Shown: positions 1 to 8,010 of the stretch, one piece after another
Numbering within the stretch: the first letter of the stretch is position 1
How the letters are laid out: each line of letters starts with the position of its first letter
Assembly: GCA_022511465.1 (NCBI GenBank)
Contig: JAFLRM010000004.1
Span: 1 to 64,000 of the forward strand
Source of the DNA: Acetatifactor sp.
GTDB lineage: Bacteria > Bacillota > Clostridia > Lachnospirales > Lachnospiraceae
Direction: 5' to 3'
Length of the DNA: 64,000 nucleotides
Notes under the pieces: model-generated
Seen by the model: only the letters and a program-made list of their open reading frames with translations
The model's database searches: none
Told to the model about the DNA's origin: nothing
Translations under genes and position numbers: made by a program

Positions 1-40
1 CGCCCTTTAGAGGGCGGCATAATCTGTAGGGGTACGCGCT

Positions 41-655
41 ATGGTGCGTTTACATTACGGACTTGGATTCTATTGCACGCGGGACATTGAAATGGCTAAA
101 GAGTGGAGTTGTGGAGAAGACCACGACGGATTTGCCAATGAATACGAAATTAATATGGACGGTTTAAAGGTTCTGAACTTAAATGCGCCGGAGTTTACAA
201 TTTTGCATTGGTTGACAGTTCTTCTTAAAAACAGGTCTTTTCGTTTGACAAACCCGATTGCAAAGGATGCAAGAGAATATTTGCTTGAAAATTTCCTTGT
301 AAATACGGAAGATTATGATGTGATTATAGGTTACCGTGCGGATGATTCCTATTTCTCTTTTGCAGAAGATTTTTTGAACAATGCGATCTCTGTAAAAAAG
401 CTGGAGAAGGCAATGCGTCTGGGAAATCTCGGGGAACAGGTTGTTTTGATGTCAGAGAAAGCATTTTCCCGCATTCAATTTGTGGATGCAGTAGAAGCTG
501 ACCGGGCAAAATACTATGTATTGAAATCAAAAAGAGATAAAGCGGCAAGGGCCGAATACTTGAACAGCGACAGAAGACCGAGCTACAGACTGGATGAACT
601 GTATATGCTGGACATTATGAGACAGGGGGTGAAGCCGGATGATCCGCGCTTATGA
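41..655 (+). CDS. DUF3990 protein, ADP-ribosyltransferase-like toxin candidate
   Basis: The 204-residue product matches the DUF3990 family as I know it: the start-proximal GLGFYCTRD block followed by AKEW, then a conserved middle (LKVLNLN, YTILHWL-like) and IGYRADDSYF. DUF3990 proteins are grouped with ADP-ribosyltransferase folds and often form toxin-antitoxin pairs. Family members normally have about 20 more residues before the GLGFYCT block; here stops lie in frame just upstream (positions 8 and 20), so the N-terminus is either naturally short or lost by a frameshift at the window edge. No clear ribosome site precedes the ATG. A 6-bp hairpin sits at 1-16. It overlaps the next gene by 17 bases, which suggests coupled translation. 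Toxin activity is inferred, not visible. Confidence 0.6.
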   Translation: MVRLHYGLGFYCTRDIEMAKEWSCGEDHDGFANEYEINMDGLKVLNLNAPEFTILHWLTVLLKNRSFRLTNPIAKDAREYLLENFLVNTEDYDVIIGYRADDSYFSFAEDFLNNAISVKKLEKAMRLGNLGEQVVLMSEKAFSRIQFVDAVEADRAKYYVLKSKRDKAARAEYLNSDRRPSYRLDELYMLDIMRQGVKPDDPRL

Positions 656-1268
656 TGAGATGTATGTGGAAGGTGCAATGATTCGCATGGGAGATATGTT
701 GGAGTATGCCTGTCTGGACTGCGGTTACGATCCGGATGGTTTCTGGAAGATGTTCATTCATAGCGGGCTCAGCCGAAGGTTTGAGATCGGTGATGTGTCT
801 GTGATTGCTGGGAAATCCGGACCGGAGCTGGCCTATATGGTATTATATGATGTGGATCACAGACGGAACTTCCCTAAACCCGCGTGGAGAGAAGATCGAA
901 GTGATTTATATTGGAGCGGTTGGGTGCTGGCTTATTTTCAGTGGCATGAGAATCTTACCTTTACGGAAGTTTGGAACAGTATTAGTATCCGTATGCTTCG
1001 GAAGATGTACCCGACATTGCATGAAGCTGATATTGCAAAGGCAGTAGATGCAATGGCTGGAATGATGAAACCCGTTTCAAAAAGTACAGTTAAAAGTTTA
1101 CGACTGATTCGAGGACTTACACAGCAGGAGCTGGCAGACCGTGCGCATATGACAGTATCTCAATTACAAAGAATCGAATATGAAGAACGAAAGATAGAGA
1201 ACCTTTCTTTGAAAACAGCGATTGCTTTATCAAAGGCACTTGGTGTTGGAATTGAAGAATTGGCTTAA
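639..1268 (+). CDS. Helix-turn-helix partner of the DUF3990 gene (antitoxin candidate)
   Basis: 209 residues. The last 60 or so residues form an XRE/Cro-type helix-turn-helix (RLIRGLTQQELADRAHM, then SQLQRIE), so the protein should bind DNA. The first 145 residues are a separate alpha-rich region with many aromatic residues (YWSGWVLAYFQW, TFTEVW) that I do not recognise by name but that resembles a domain found beside DUF3990 genes. The start codon lies inside the end of the DUF3990 gene, 17 bases before its stop, the usual layout of a toxin-antitoxin pair. The inferred role is neutralising the upstream protein and repressing the operon. No operator could be identified because the promoter lies outside the window. 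Confidence 0.6.
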   Translation: MIRAYDEMYVEGAMIRMGDMLEYACLDCGYDPDGFWKMFIHSGLSRRFEIGDVSVIAGKSGPELAYMVLYDVDHRRNFPKPAWREDRSDLYWSGWVLAYFQWHENLTFTEVWNSISIRMLRKMYPTLHEADIAKAVDAMAGMMKPVSKSTVKSLRLIRGLTQQELADRAHMTVSQLQRIEYEERKIENLSLKTAIALSKALGVGIEELA

Positions 1269-1335
1269 CCGTACCATAATATCCATCCGGTAGATGCAAA
1301 AGATACGTTTTGTAGGTTGAAAAGGCGGTGAAACC

Positions 1336-2190
1336 ATGCACGTTCTAATACGATATATGAAAAATAGAAAGTATGTGAAAGATTTTATGGCGGGCAATTT
1401 ATACATGAATACGCTCGATTACTTCTGGAACAATGGCTTCCCGGAGCAGAAGGATATTCATGAAGGCGTTGTATGTACCATTAGCCCGGATAAGTGGAAC
1501 ATTTTCCCTGATGATCTTGTACAAGTTCAGGCAACCGATTACAGACTGCGGGCGAGTGGCTACAGGTATTGTAACGTGCTTTGCTTCTATAGTGTTGAAT
1601 GTCAGATTCTGGGGGAATTGGGGAGTCATGTTGCAGTAGACTGGCAGCATGGAGCCAAAATGGATGAGTTTGGAGACTATGTTGTAATGATTACGGATGA
1701 ACAGGAATTTTTGCGCAGGATTGGGAAAGCAATTTCAAACAATGGTTTTTACTTCTTATGCGGAAATGTTCGCTATCATGCTTTAAAAAAGGACGGAGTA
1801 TTGACGCCTGCTGGTCCGCAGCTACAACTTATGATGCAGGAAGAGTTGGACATAAAGACACAAATACCGAAAGACGTGATCACTACTAATAGAGATTCCT
1901 TTGATAAGGGGATTATGTATAAAGGGCAAAGCGAATGGCGTGTATCTCTGTATAGGGGCGTGAAGGACACGGCCGCCTATACCTTGCAGGTAGGAAATTT
2001 AGACGATATTGCTGTCTGGGTGAAAGCATCACAATTTGAAACAGAAATGAGTCATCTATTACAGAGCGGGAAAATACATTTTGACAGATGCCACAATGGT
2101 TTCTACGGGAATATCTGCAGAAAGGAACTGCGGGAGGCCTTCTACCGACTTGGCGAAAACAAGGGAACTTTGTTTGCGACTGTAGGATGA
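1336..2190 (+). CDS. Unrecognised protein downstream of the DUF3990 pair
   Basis: 284 residues with no family I can name. It opens with HVLIRYMKNRKYVKDFMAG, is soluble, has no signal peptide or membrane segment, and is rich in aromatic residues and scattered cysteines. A GGCGG ribosome site lies 6 bases before the ATG. It follows the helix-turn-helix gene by 67 bases on the same strand with no terminator between, so it may be the third gene of the same operon. Base composition is lower in GC than the housekeeping genes further right, as expected of an accessory segment. It could be a third toxin-antitoxin component or an unrelated passenger; the sequence does not decide. Confidence 0.45.
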   Translation: MHVLIRYMKNRKYVKDFMAGNLYMNTLDYFWNNGFPEQKDIHEGVVCTISPDKWNIFPDDLVQVQATDYRLRASGYRYCNVLCFYSVECQILGELGSHVAVDWQHGAKMDEFGDYVVMITDEQEFLRRIGKAISNNGFYFLCGNVRYHALKKDGVLTPAGPQLQLMMQEELDIKTQIPKDVITTNRDSFDKGIMYKGQSEWRVSLYRGVKDTAAYTLQVGNLDDIAVWVKASQFETEMSHLLQSGKIHFDRCHNGFYGNICRKELREAFYRLGENKGTLFATVG

Positions 2191-2277
2191 GCAACTTTCC
2201 TTCAGATACAAAACGCCGCATAAAGCGGAATCGTCTTCTTTTAAGCTCTTAGCTTTTTCAGCACCGCGTGCAGATTC

Positions 2278-2424
2278 TCAATAATAAGTGGTATATCCGT
2301 TGATCAATAATTGCGCATTGGCATAATTATCAACCATGCCGCCTTTAAGATCGCCATGAGAAAAGTATTGATTTGTGATGGGGTCATAAAGTATAATATT
2401 TAAAGGTATTATTTGAACCTTAAT
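2278..2424 (-). pseudogene. Relic of a protein C-terminus
   Basis: An open stretch of 48 codons on the minus strand, bounded by a stop at 2425-2427 and ending at 2278, has no ATG start. It reads like real protein, for example YDPITNQYFSHGDLKGG followed by NAQLLINGY, which is far from a random composition. I take it to be the last part of a gene whose front was lost. A short inverted repeat (CCGC/GCGG, about 2215-2232) follows its stop and could be its old terminator. The family is unknown to me. Confidence 0.4.
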
Positions 2425-2427
2425 TTA

Positions 2428-2436
2428 TGCTACTAT
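2428..2436 (+). promoter_or_regulatory. Extended -10 promoter of the Wzz-like gene
   Basis: TGCTACTAT fits an extended -10 element (TG-n-TATAAT) 28 bases before the start codon; no good -35 box is seen at 17 bases. The ribosome site AAAGGA follows at about 2450. Confidence 0.4.
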
Positions 2437-2464
2437 TGTTTGGTGCAGAAAGGATAAAAATTTT

Positions 2465-3928
2465 ATGGAAGAAAGAGAAATTGATCTGATCGATCTGACA
2501 GTAGATATTCTTTCCCATTGGAGGGGGATATTGGTCTGTATGCTGGCAGGTGCACTTCTGTTGGGGGGATTCAGTTATGTAAGGTCTTACCAGAGAATGG
2601 GTGAGATTTTAGGCGGAGCAGGACTGTCAGGCGAAAATGTCTCGTCCGAAGAGCAGCTTGAAGTACTGGAGCAGGAATTAACGGACACAGAAAAAGCGGC
2701 AGTATATACAGTGATAAATGACGAGCAGAAATATGCATCCTATCAGCAGTATGTGGAAAGTTCCGTATTGATGCAGATGGATCCGTATAATATTTATGAA
2801 GTTATTTTGCTTTTTAAAATTCAGATAGATGATATGGGACAAAGTTATATGCTTAAATCCGTTTATGAGGATCTGATCAACGGTGTCGGGCTGTGTCAAT
2901 GGATTGAGGGTCAGACAGGAATATCCGCTTCCAGCGCAGCTGAATTGATTTCTGCGAAGGGAAGTTCAAGCATTACGGTGATAAATGGTTTACAGGAGGC
3001 GGAGATTGGCAATGATTGTTTGAAAGTGACGATCGCCCATTATGATGAGACCGAATGTGAGAGACTGACACAATGTGTAAAGGATTATATGGAGCAGCAA
3101 TATGAGTATCTGTCACAAGAATTGGGTGCGCATGAAGTTGTCTTGCTGTCTGAATCTGCGGGCATTATAATGGACACGGGGGTTAGAGACCGCCAGCTGT
3201 CATATGCCAATGATAAAATTACTCTCCTGACCAACTGTGCTAAAGCAAAAGATGCTTTTACAGAGAACCAACAGGCATATTATGAGTTGCTGAAAGCAGG
3301 GGACGAGGTCTTGAAGGAAGACGAAAAGTCGGATGAAGGAACGGAAATAGCTGTTGCCAAGCCATCAGTCAGTGTGAAATATGTCGTTGTAGGAGCGGTT
3401 CTCTTTGCGTTTGTTTATGCCGGTGTATTTTTGGTTTTGTATGTTTTGAGTGGTAAGCTTCGCACTGCGGATGAATTGCAAAGATTATACAACATCTCAC
3501 AGATGGGATTGATAGTAAAGGATGGCGAAAAGAAAAAGTTTTTCATTGACAGATGGATTGATGCATTGCGGAATTGGAATAAGCGCCAGTTTACCAGAGA
3601 GCAGTCTTTGGAATTGGCTGCGGCCGCTGTTAAGATTTCCGCAGGAAAGCAGGAGCTGGACACAATTTGCCTCATGGGCTGCGATTTGAAAGCCGGTGCG
3701 GATGTTGTGTGCCAGGAGCTTAAACAGAGACTGGAGCAAGAGAACCTTGCCGTTAAGATTTTGGACAATGTACTTTATGATGCATCGGTGATGGAAGAAC
3801 TGGAAAGTGCTAAAGGCATTGTGCTGGTTGAAAAGGCCGGGTCAACAATGTATAATGAGATCTCTCGTGAACTGGAGCTGGCTTCCCGCCAGGGGATCAA
3901 GGTTCTGGGAGGGATTGTAGTGGAGTGA
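2465..3928 (+). CDS. Wzz-type chain-length protein with degenerate kinase-like tail
   Basis: 487 residues with the layout of bacterial polysaccharide co-polymerases: a short cytoplasmic start (EEREIDLIDLTVDIL), membrane segment 1 at about 18-39, a large external helical region, membrane segment 2 at about 304-328 and a cytoplasmic tail. Wzz proteins set polymer length in Wzy-dependent polysaccharide assembly. The tail (about 330-487) looks like the fold of tyrosine autokinases of the CpsD/BY type: it ends VLGGIVVE where kinases have a GVVLN-like strand, and has the strand TICLMGC where the kinase P-loop begins, but the GxGKS/T Walker A residues are missing and no tyrosine cluster closes the protein. 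It is therefore probably a non-catalytic regulatory domain. No separate kinase or phosphatase gene lies nearby. Confidence 0.75.
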   Translation: MEEREIDLIDLTVDILSHWRGILVCMLAGALLLGGFSYVRSYQRMGEILGGAGLSGENVSSEEQLEVLEQELTDTEKAAVYTVINDEQKYASYQQYVESSVLMQMDPYNIYEVILLFKIQIDDMGQSYMLKSVYEDLINGVGLCQWIEGQTGISASSAAELISAKGSSSITVINGLQEAEIGNDCLKVTIAHYDETECERLTQCVKDYMEQQYEYLSQELGAHEVVLLSESAGIIMDTGVRDRQLSYANDKITLLTNCAKAKDAFTENQQAYYELLKAGDEVLKEDEKSDEGTEIAVAKPSVSVKYVVVGAVLFAFVYAGVFLVLYVLSGKLRTADELQRLYNISQMGLIVKDGEKKKFFIDRWIDALRNWNKRQFTREQSLELAAAAVKISAGKQELDTICLMGCDLKAGADVVCQELKQRLEQENLAVKILDNVLYDASVMEELESAKGIVLVEKAGSTMYNEISRELELASRQGIKVLGGIVVE

Positions 3929-3964
3929 GACATAAATAGAAATTGGCGAACAAACTAAAGAATT

Positions 3965-4016
3965 ATGACCTCCTGTACGGTATGATCATTATATTAATAT
4001 CAGGAGGTCATTTTTT
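3965..4016 (+). terminator. Rho-independent terminator after the Wzz-like gene
   Basis: An 11-bp stem (GACCTCCTG core at 3967-3975 with its complement at 4001-4009, extended by one A-T pair on each side) encloses a 25-base loop and is followed by a run of six T. Between here and the next gene I see only an AT-rich spacer and a -10 box. Confidence 0.8.
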
Positions 4017-4189
4017 ATGATGGGAAAGCAGGACAACCAATATCATAGCGTATCACGCCGTTATTTGCCAAATTAGAATAATTAAAACAAAAGCTTGAAT
4101 AATAAGAAAATTTATGTCATGCTATAACCATATAGTGCCGAAAAAGGGGTTATTCACAATATGGTGAAAATAGAGGAATTAAAATATCA

Positions 4190-4195
4190 TACAAT
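4190..4195 (+). promoter_or_regulatory. -10 box of first XRE gene, shared with its paralog
   Basis: TACAAT sits in the context ATCATACAATGGG. The paralogous gene at 6314 has ATCGTATAATGGG at the same distance from its start, so the two genes share a promoter core as well as protein sequence. No convincing -35 box is seen. Confidence 0.5.
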
Positions 4196-4227
4196 GGGTA
4201 AAAGGGATGCAGAAAGGACTATTACCC

Positions 4228-4917
4228 ATGAATATTACTTATGATGAAGTATCTGGCAGACTCAAAGAAGAACGAGAGCATAACGGCTGGACGCAAGAGG
4301 ATATTTGCAAAAAGGTTTATATGACCCAGGGACATTATAGCAAAGCGGAGGCGGGGAAGAATTATTTCACCCATATTGAGTTGCAAAACCTTTTGAAAGC
4401 TGGTATGGATCTGCACTTTGTTTACACTGATGAGCGGCTTTCTCATAGGGAGTATTATGATTTCTTGCAACAATGTGATCAGCAGGAAATTTTATGCCTC
4501 GCAGAAATCTCATTGCCCTTGATCGTAAACTATTCTCAGGAACTTTCCTGGGAAAAGGCAGACGCACTCCGACAAAGGATCAAATACGTAAAATGTATGT
4601 TCAACAAGGATAAGACCGAAAGCAGCCATTATTTTCAACTTCGCAGATTTAAAGCATATTCTCAGGAGTACATGGCGAATCTGTTGGGGGTAAATAAAAA
4701 AACATATAATTCCTTAGAAAAACAGAAAAATTTCTGTAACAGTTATATGCTTTTACAAATGTATAATCAATTTCAAGTGTCGCCTTTGATCTTGATGAAT
4801 GATAAGAGGGGACTAGCCCGTGAGATATGCAGCCTGCTGGAGCAGTTAAAGGATAGCGCCAGCCAAAGCATATTTGAGTATCTCAAATATGGACATGAGC
4901 AATTTTGGATGCGTTAA
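4228..4917 (+). CDS. XRE-family regulator with two helix-turn-helix regions (copy 1)
   Basis: 229 residues. An N-terminal helix-turn-helix (RLKEEREHNGWTQEDICKKV, about 11-45) and a second, weaker one near 135-185 (YSQEYMANLLGV) frame an acidic helical middle. I chose ATG 4228 over the in-frame ATG 4207 because AAAGGA lies at a good distance before it and because the protein then aligns end to end, without gaps at the front, with the paralog at 6314. More than half the residues are identical by eye. No ligand domain is recognised. It stands just past the Wzz-like gene and its terminator, so it may regulate surface polysaccharide genes or the intervening nuclease; that is inference from position. 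Confidence 0.7.
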   Translation: MNITYDEVSGRLKEEREHNGWTQEDICKKVYMTQGHYSKAEAGKNYFTHIELQNLLKAGMDLHFVYTDERLSHREYYDFLQQCDQQEILCLAEISLPLIVNYSQELSWEKADALRQRIKYVKCMFNKDKTESSHYFQLRRFKAYSQEYMANLLGVNKKTYNSLEKQKNFCNSYMLLQMYNQFQVSPLILMNDKRGLAREICSLLEQLKDSASQSIFEYLKYGHEQFWMR

Positions 4918-4939
4918 ATGTTAAATAAGGAAATGTTGC

Positions 4940-4975
4940 CCTGAACAAACTTGCAAAACAGCAGGTTTGTTCAGG
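4940..4975. terminator. Hairpin between convergent XRE and nuclease genes
   Basis: A perfect 11-bp inverted repeat (CCTGAACAAAC at 4940-4950, complement at 4965-4975, 14-base loop) lies between the convergent stops. Neither side has a strong T run, so it is a terminator-like hairpin rather than a classical one. Confidence 0.45.
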
Positions 4976-4981
4976 ATATGA

Positions 4982-6133
4982 TCACAACCTTGGAGTCGCA
5001 GTGGCAGATAAACTGGCCAGTTGCTTGCGGAGCGCTTCAATTTCCCGACGACTTTCCGCCAGAGCCTGTTCCTTATCCTGAAGAGCCTGCTCCTTGTCCT
5101 GAAGGGCCTGGTTGGTGTCCTGAAGGGCCTGGTTGGTGTCCTGAAGAGCCTGCTCCTTGTCCTGAAGGGCCTGGCTCCTGTCTTGTAGTGCTTGTTCCAT
5201 GCTCTGCAGTTCTTTTTCTTTGTGCTGTAATGCCCTATTCATCTCTTCCATCTGCATTCTTTGCTGGTCAAGCATATCCCAATATTTTTCAATCTCCAGC
5301 TTCAGAATCGGTTCCGTCATTGTGATCACCTCCTTCAGCAACTCGCGACGTTGGTAGAATACCCGTACGGTTGCCTTGCCCAGCAGAGACAGAATGGTTG
5401 CCCTGTTTGTCTCGCTTAAGTTTCCTGTTTTCACTTCTTCGTCTAAAATAAGTATAATATCCCGATAAAAAGAAGTCAATTCCTCTTTTGTGAGTCTTTC
5501 ACTTTTTTTCTTCAGTCGGCGCCGGAAGCGCAATGGCAGAAAAGGGATCAAGATACACAAATGCTTTTCACGAATATCCTGTAAGGTGTAAGCTTGTACT
5601 CTCACAGTGGGAATCTGATAGGTATAACATCCGCCGTCTGGAAAACTGATCTTACACTCCAGTCGGTCCGGGACCTTGCTGTTATCCGTCAAATATAACA
5701 CAGCTGAGCGCGGAAATTCCAGTTGCATGCCATTTTGATCCATATCAGCATAACTTAACGCAATGTGCGCATCATATTCAAACATGCGGAATATCATGCT
5801 TCCGTCATGGCGAAGTTGACACTCAAAATGATAAATATCCCGTGAGCCTACTAAAACTGTTATATCGGCCCGGATTGATGAAATTTTCTTGGTATCGCCA
5901 CGCTCCACTGCGTATTCTGTGGCCAATGGACGGATCTGTGTTCCCTTAGGATAAGTTTTATGATGTATCTCTTGAATTAATGGAAAGAGTAGATCGGATG
6001 CCACATAGGTCATCTTTTTTAAAATTTCGTCCCATAGTTGTGCTTCTGAGGACAATTCTTTTGGCAATCCTTCAGTTCCATGGATCTCCTCTAAAATCTC
6101 CTTGATGCTGAAAGTACTCATTTTCTCTGTCAT
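4982..6133 (-). CDS. Rpn/PD-(D/E)XK nuclease-type protein with heptad-repeat tail
   Basis: 383 residues. The first 240 or so match the Rpn / PDDEXK_2 family of recombination-promoting nucleases, often labelled putative transposases: RADITV (D90) and YHFECQ (E104, Q106) give the D...E-x-Q version of the catalytic motif, where Q replaces the usual K. Rpn proteins cut DNA with little sequence specificity and promote recombination. The last 90 residues are a coiled coil built of seven-residue repeats such as QALQDKE and QALQDTN, encoded by a 21-bp tandem repeat. I chose ATG 6133, preceded by AGGAGG at ten bases, over TTG 6139, which is too close to that site. It lies opposite to and between the two XRE paralogs. 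Catalytic activity is not shown. Confidence 0.75.
   Translation of the reverse strand: MTEKMSTFSIKEILEEIHGTEGLPKELSSEAQLWDEILKKMTYVASDLLFPLIQEIHHKTYPKGTQIRPLATEYAVERGDTKKISSIRADITVLVGSRDIYHFECQLRHDGSMIFRMFEYDAHIALSYADMDQNGMQLEFPRSAVLYLTDNSKVPDRLECKISFPDGGCYTYQIPTVRVQAYTLQDIREKHLCILIPFLPLRFRRRLKKKSERLTKEELTSFYRDIILILDEEVKTGNLSETNRATILSLLGKATVRVFYQRRELLKEVITMTEPILKLEIEKYWDMLDQQRMQMEEMNRALQHKEKELQSMEQALQDRSQALQDKEQALQDTNQALQDTNQALQDKEQALQDKEQALAESRREIEALRKQLASLSATATPRL
5061..5207. repeat. 21-bp tandem repeat, seven units, inside the nuclease gene
   Basis: Seven consecutive 21-base units occupy 5061-5207. Units 3 and 4 (5103-5123, 5124-5144) are identical; units 2 and 5 are identical to each other; the outer units are more diverged. 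Because 21 is a multiple of three, a gain or loss of units changes only the coiled-coil length, one unit being one heptad (QALQDxx). Confidence 0.95.
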
Positions 6134-6274
6134 AGGCAAAATTCCTCCTGTGTGTAAAAGTGTTGGTTGGGTATCTGCAGATCGAACATCTGCCTGGGAT
6201 GCCTTGCATATTTTGACCCATCCTCTAAATGCGAGTATTCATAAAATGGAATATAATAAGAATAAAAAATATCG

Positions 6275-6280
6275 TATAAT
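6275..6280 (+). promoter_or_regulatory. -10 box of second XRE gene
   Basis: A consensus TATAAT in the context ATCGTATAATGGG, 33 bases before the start codon. The same context precedes the paralog (4190). A good -35 box is lacking. Confidence 0.55.
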
Positions 6281-6313
6281 GGGAGAAAATAAGGGATAAA
6301 AGGATGACAATTT

Positions 6314-7006
6314 ATGAAGGCAGAATACCATGAGATAACGCGCAGATTAAGGGAAGAGCGGGAAAACTGTGGATGGACGCAGGTTGATATCTGCAGAAAA
6401 GTATACATGTCGCAGGGGCATTACTGTAAGGCGGAGATGGGGAAAAATCGTTTTACTCACAGCGAATTACAATATCTTGTGAAGGCAGGGATTGACTTGC
6501 ATTATGTCTACACGGGGGAGAAGATCATAAACTCAGAGTGCTATGAATTTTTTTCCCACTGTGATCGCAAAGAAATGCAATGTTTGGCAGAGATGGCACT
6601 GCCGTTGATCGCATACTGTGCGAAGGAGTTGCCGGAAGAAAAGGCTGAGGAGGTGCAGGAGCGGGCGAAATACATAAAGTGCATTCTCATGCAGGACAGC
6701 CAGGAGGACAGCTGCTTTTTTCTGCTCCGCCGATACAAGGGATACTCTCAGCGGTATATGGCAAGTCTTCTGGGAGTGGATATCAAGAAATATTGTTCGC
6801 TGGAGAATAGCAGAAGCTTTGGGGATAGTGAGATTCTCCTACAGATGTACAACTGTTTTCACCTGTCGCCCCTGATACTGCTAAATGACGAGAGTGGCCT
6901 GGCACGAGAAATTTGCGGATTGCTCGGTCAGCTGGAGGATGAGACTGGCCATATTCTGTTTGAATATCTAAAAAGTGGGTACAATAAGCTGATTGCAAAG
7001 AAATAA
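6314..7006 (+). CDS. XRE-family regulator with two helix-turn-helix regions (copy 2)
   Basis: 230 residues, colinear with the protein at 4228 (shared stretches DICRKVYMSQGHY, LLQMYN, GLAREIC), so the two arose by duplication. The N-terminal helix-turn-helix is RLREERENCGWTQ and following; the second lies around YSQRYMASLLGV. An AAAAGGA ribosome site lies 9 bases before the ATG. The two copies flank the nuclease gene, which reads the other way; the pair could regulate it, each other, or the nucleotide-sugar genes that begin 97 bases downstream. Divergence from copy 1 is spread evenly, suggesting an old duplication. Confidence 0.7.
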   Translation: MKAEYHEITRRLREERENCGWTQVDICRKVYMSQGHYCKAEMGKNRFTHSELQYLVKAGIDLHYVYTGEKIINSECYEFFSHCDRKEMQCLAEMALPLIAYCAKELPEEKAEEVQERAKYIKCILMQDSQEDSCFFLLRRYKGYSQRYMASLLGVDIKKYCSLENSRSFGDSEILLQMYNCFHLSPLILLNDESGLAREICGLLGQLEDETGHILFEYLKSGYNKLIAKK

Positions 7007-7039
7007 CATGCAAGCGATATTTATAGAAAAAGATAGATA

Positions 7040-7087
7040 AAAGTTCTGGGATGTGGTAAAGTATTCCTAGGACTTTTGTTTGTTTTG
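7040..7087 (+). terminator. Terminator or attenuator before rmlA
   Basis: A 14-bp stem with three G-T pairs (7040-7053 with 7063-7076) is followed by TGTTTGTTTT. It ends the XRE gene. A weak promoter (TTGCAA at 6993, GATATT at 7016, 17-base spacer) lies before it, in which case the hairpin would sit in the rmlA leader and act as an attenuator. Confidence 0.7.
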
Positions 7088-7102
7088 GGAGGTTAGGTTT
7101 TT

Positions 7103-7981
7103 ATGAAAGGAATCATACTTGCCGGAGGCTCCGGCACCAGGCTCTACCCGCTGACCAAGGCGATATCCAAGCAGATCATGCCGGTGTACGACAAGCCTAT
7201 GATTTATTATCCGCTGTCTACTCTGATGCTTGCGGGGATCCGAGAGATACTGATCATCTCTACTCCTAGAGATCTGCCGGTTTTCCGGGAGTTGTTTGGA
7301 GATGGGAGCCAACTTGGTATGTGCTTTAGTTATGCGGTTCAGGAGGAGCCCCGCGGCCTGGCGGATGCCTTTATCATAGGAGAGCATTTTATTGGTAAGG
7401 ATGCAGTGGCGTTGGTATTGGGAGATAATATCTTCTACGGACAGAGCTTTTCCAGAGTGTTGAAAAATGCAGCAGAGCGCACAGAAAGTCAGCCCGGAGC
7501 AACAATCTTTGGATATTATGTGAGAGATCCCAGAGAGTATGGAGTTGTGGAGTTTGATGCGGGCGGGAAAGCGCTGTCCATCGAGGAGAAGCCGGAGCAT
7601 CCCAAGAGTAATTATGCGGTGCCGGGACTGTACTTTTATGACAATGATGTGGTGGAGATTGCGAAAGGCGTGAAACCTTCTGCCCGCGGTGAGATCGAGA
7701 TCACCTCTGTAAACAATGAGTATCTGCAAAGGGGAACTTTGAGTGTGGAGACGCTGGGTCGTGGCTTTGCATGGCTGGACACCGGCAACCACGACATGCT
7801 TCTGGCGGCGGCTGATTTCGTCTCCGCTTTTCAGAAGAGACAGGGACTGTACATCTCCTGTATTGAGGAGATCGCCTACAAGAGAGGATTTATTGACAGA
7901 GAACAGTTAATGCTTCTGGCGCAGCCGCTGTTAAAAACTGACTATGGCAAGTATCTGATGGAGATTGCAGAGGGCCTGTAG
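7103..7981 (+). CDS. rfbA: Glucose-1-phosphate thymidylyltransferase
   Basis: 292 residues, the usual length. The enzyme joins dTTP and glucose-1-phosphate to make dTDP-glucose, first step to dTDP-rhamnose and related sugars. The nucleotide-binding signature [13 protein letters not shown] stands at the N-terminus, followed by [23 protein letters not shown] carries the metal-binding Asp, and EEKP is also present. GGGAGG lies before the ATG. It is followed nine bases on by the epimerase gene, but rmlB and rmlD, normally in the same cluster, are absent from the window, so the pathway must be completed elsewhere or feed another dTDP-sugar. Confidence 0.95.
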   Translation: MKGIILAGGSGTRLYPLTKAISKQIMPVYDKPMIYYPLSTLMLAGIREILIISTPRDLPVFRELFGDGSQLGMCFSYAVQEEPRGLADAFIIGEHFIGKDAVALVLGDNIFYGQSFSRVLKNAAERTESQPGATIFGYYVRDPREYGVVEFDAGGKALSIEEKPEHPKSNYAVPGLYFYDNDVVEIAKGVKPSARGEIEITSVNNEYLQRGTLSVETLGRGFAWLDTGNHDMLLAAADFVSAFQKRQGLYISCIEEIAYKRGFIDREQLMLLAQPLLKTDYGKYLMEIAEGL

Positions 7982-8010
7982 GCTCCTAAATGCGGAAAAG
8001 AGGGATAGAG

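Noticed and set aside
1..16. Hairpin at the window start as a terminator
   Set aside because: Six base pairs with no T run after it; too little upstream sequence to judge.
5061..5207. Regular repeats suggesting a CRISPR array
   Set aside because: Units are contiguous 21-mers with no spacers, in frame within a coding region, and no cas gene is near.
4982..6133. Active insertion sequence (the family is often labelled transposase)
   Set aside because: No terminal inverted repeats or target duplications flank it; Rpn-type proteins are nucleases not known to move as IS elements.
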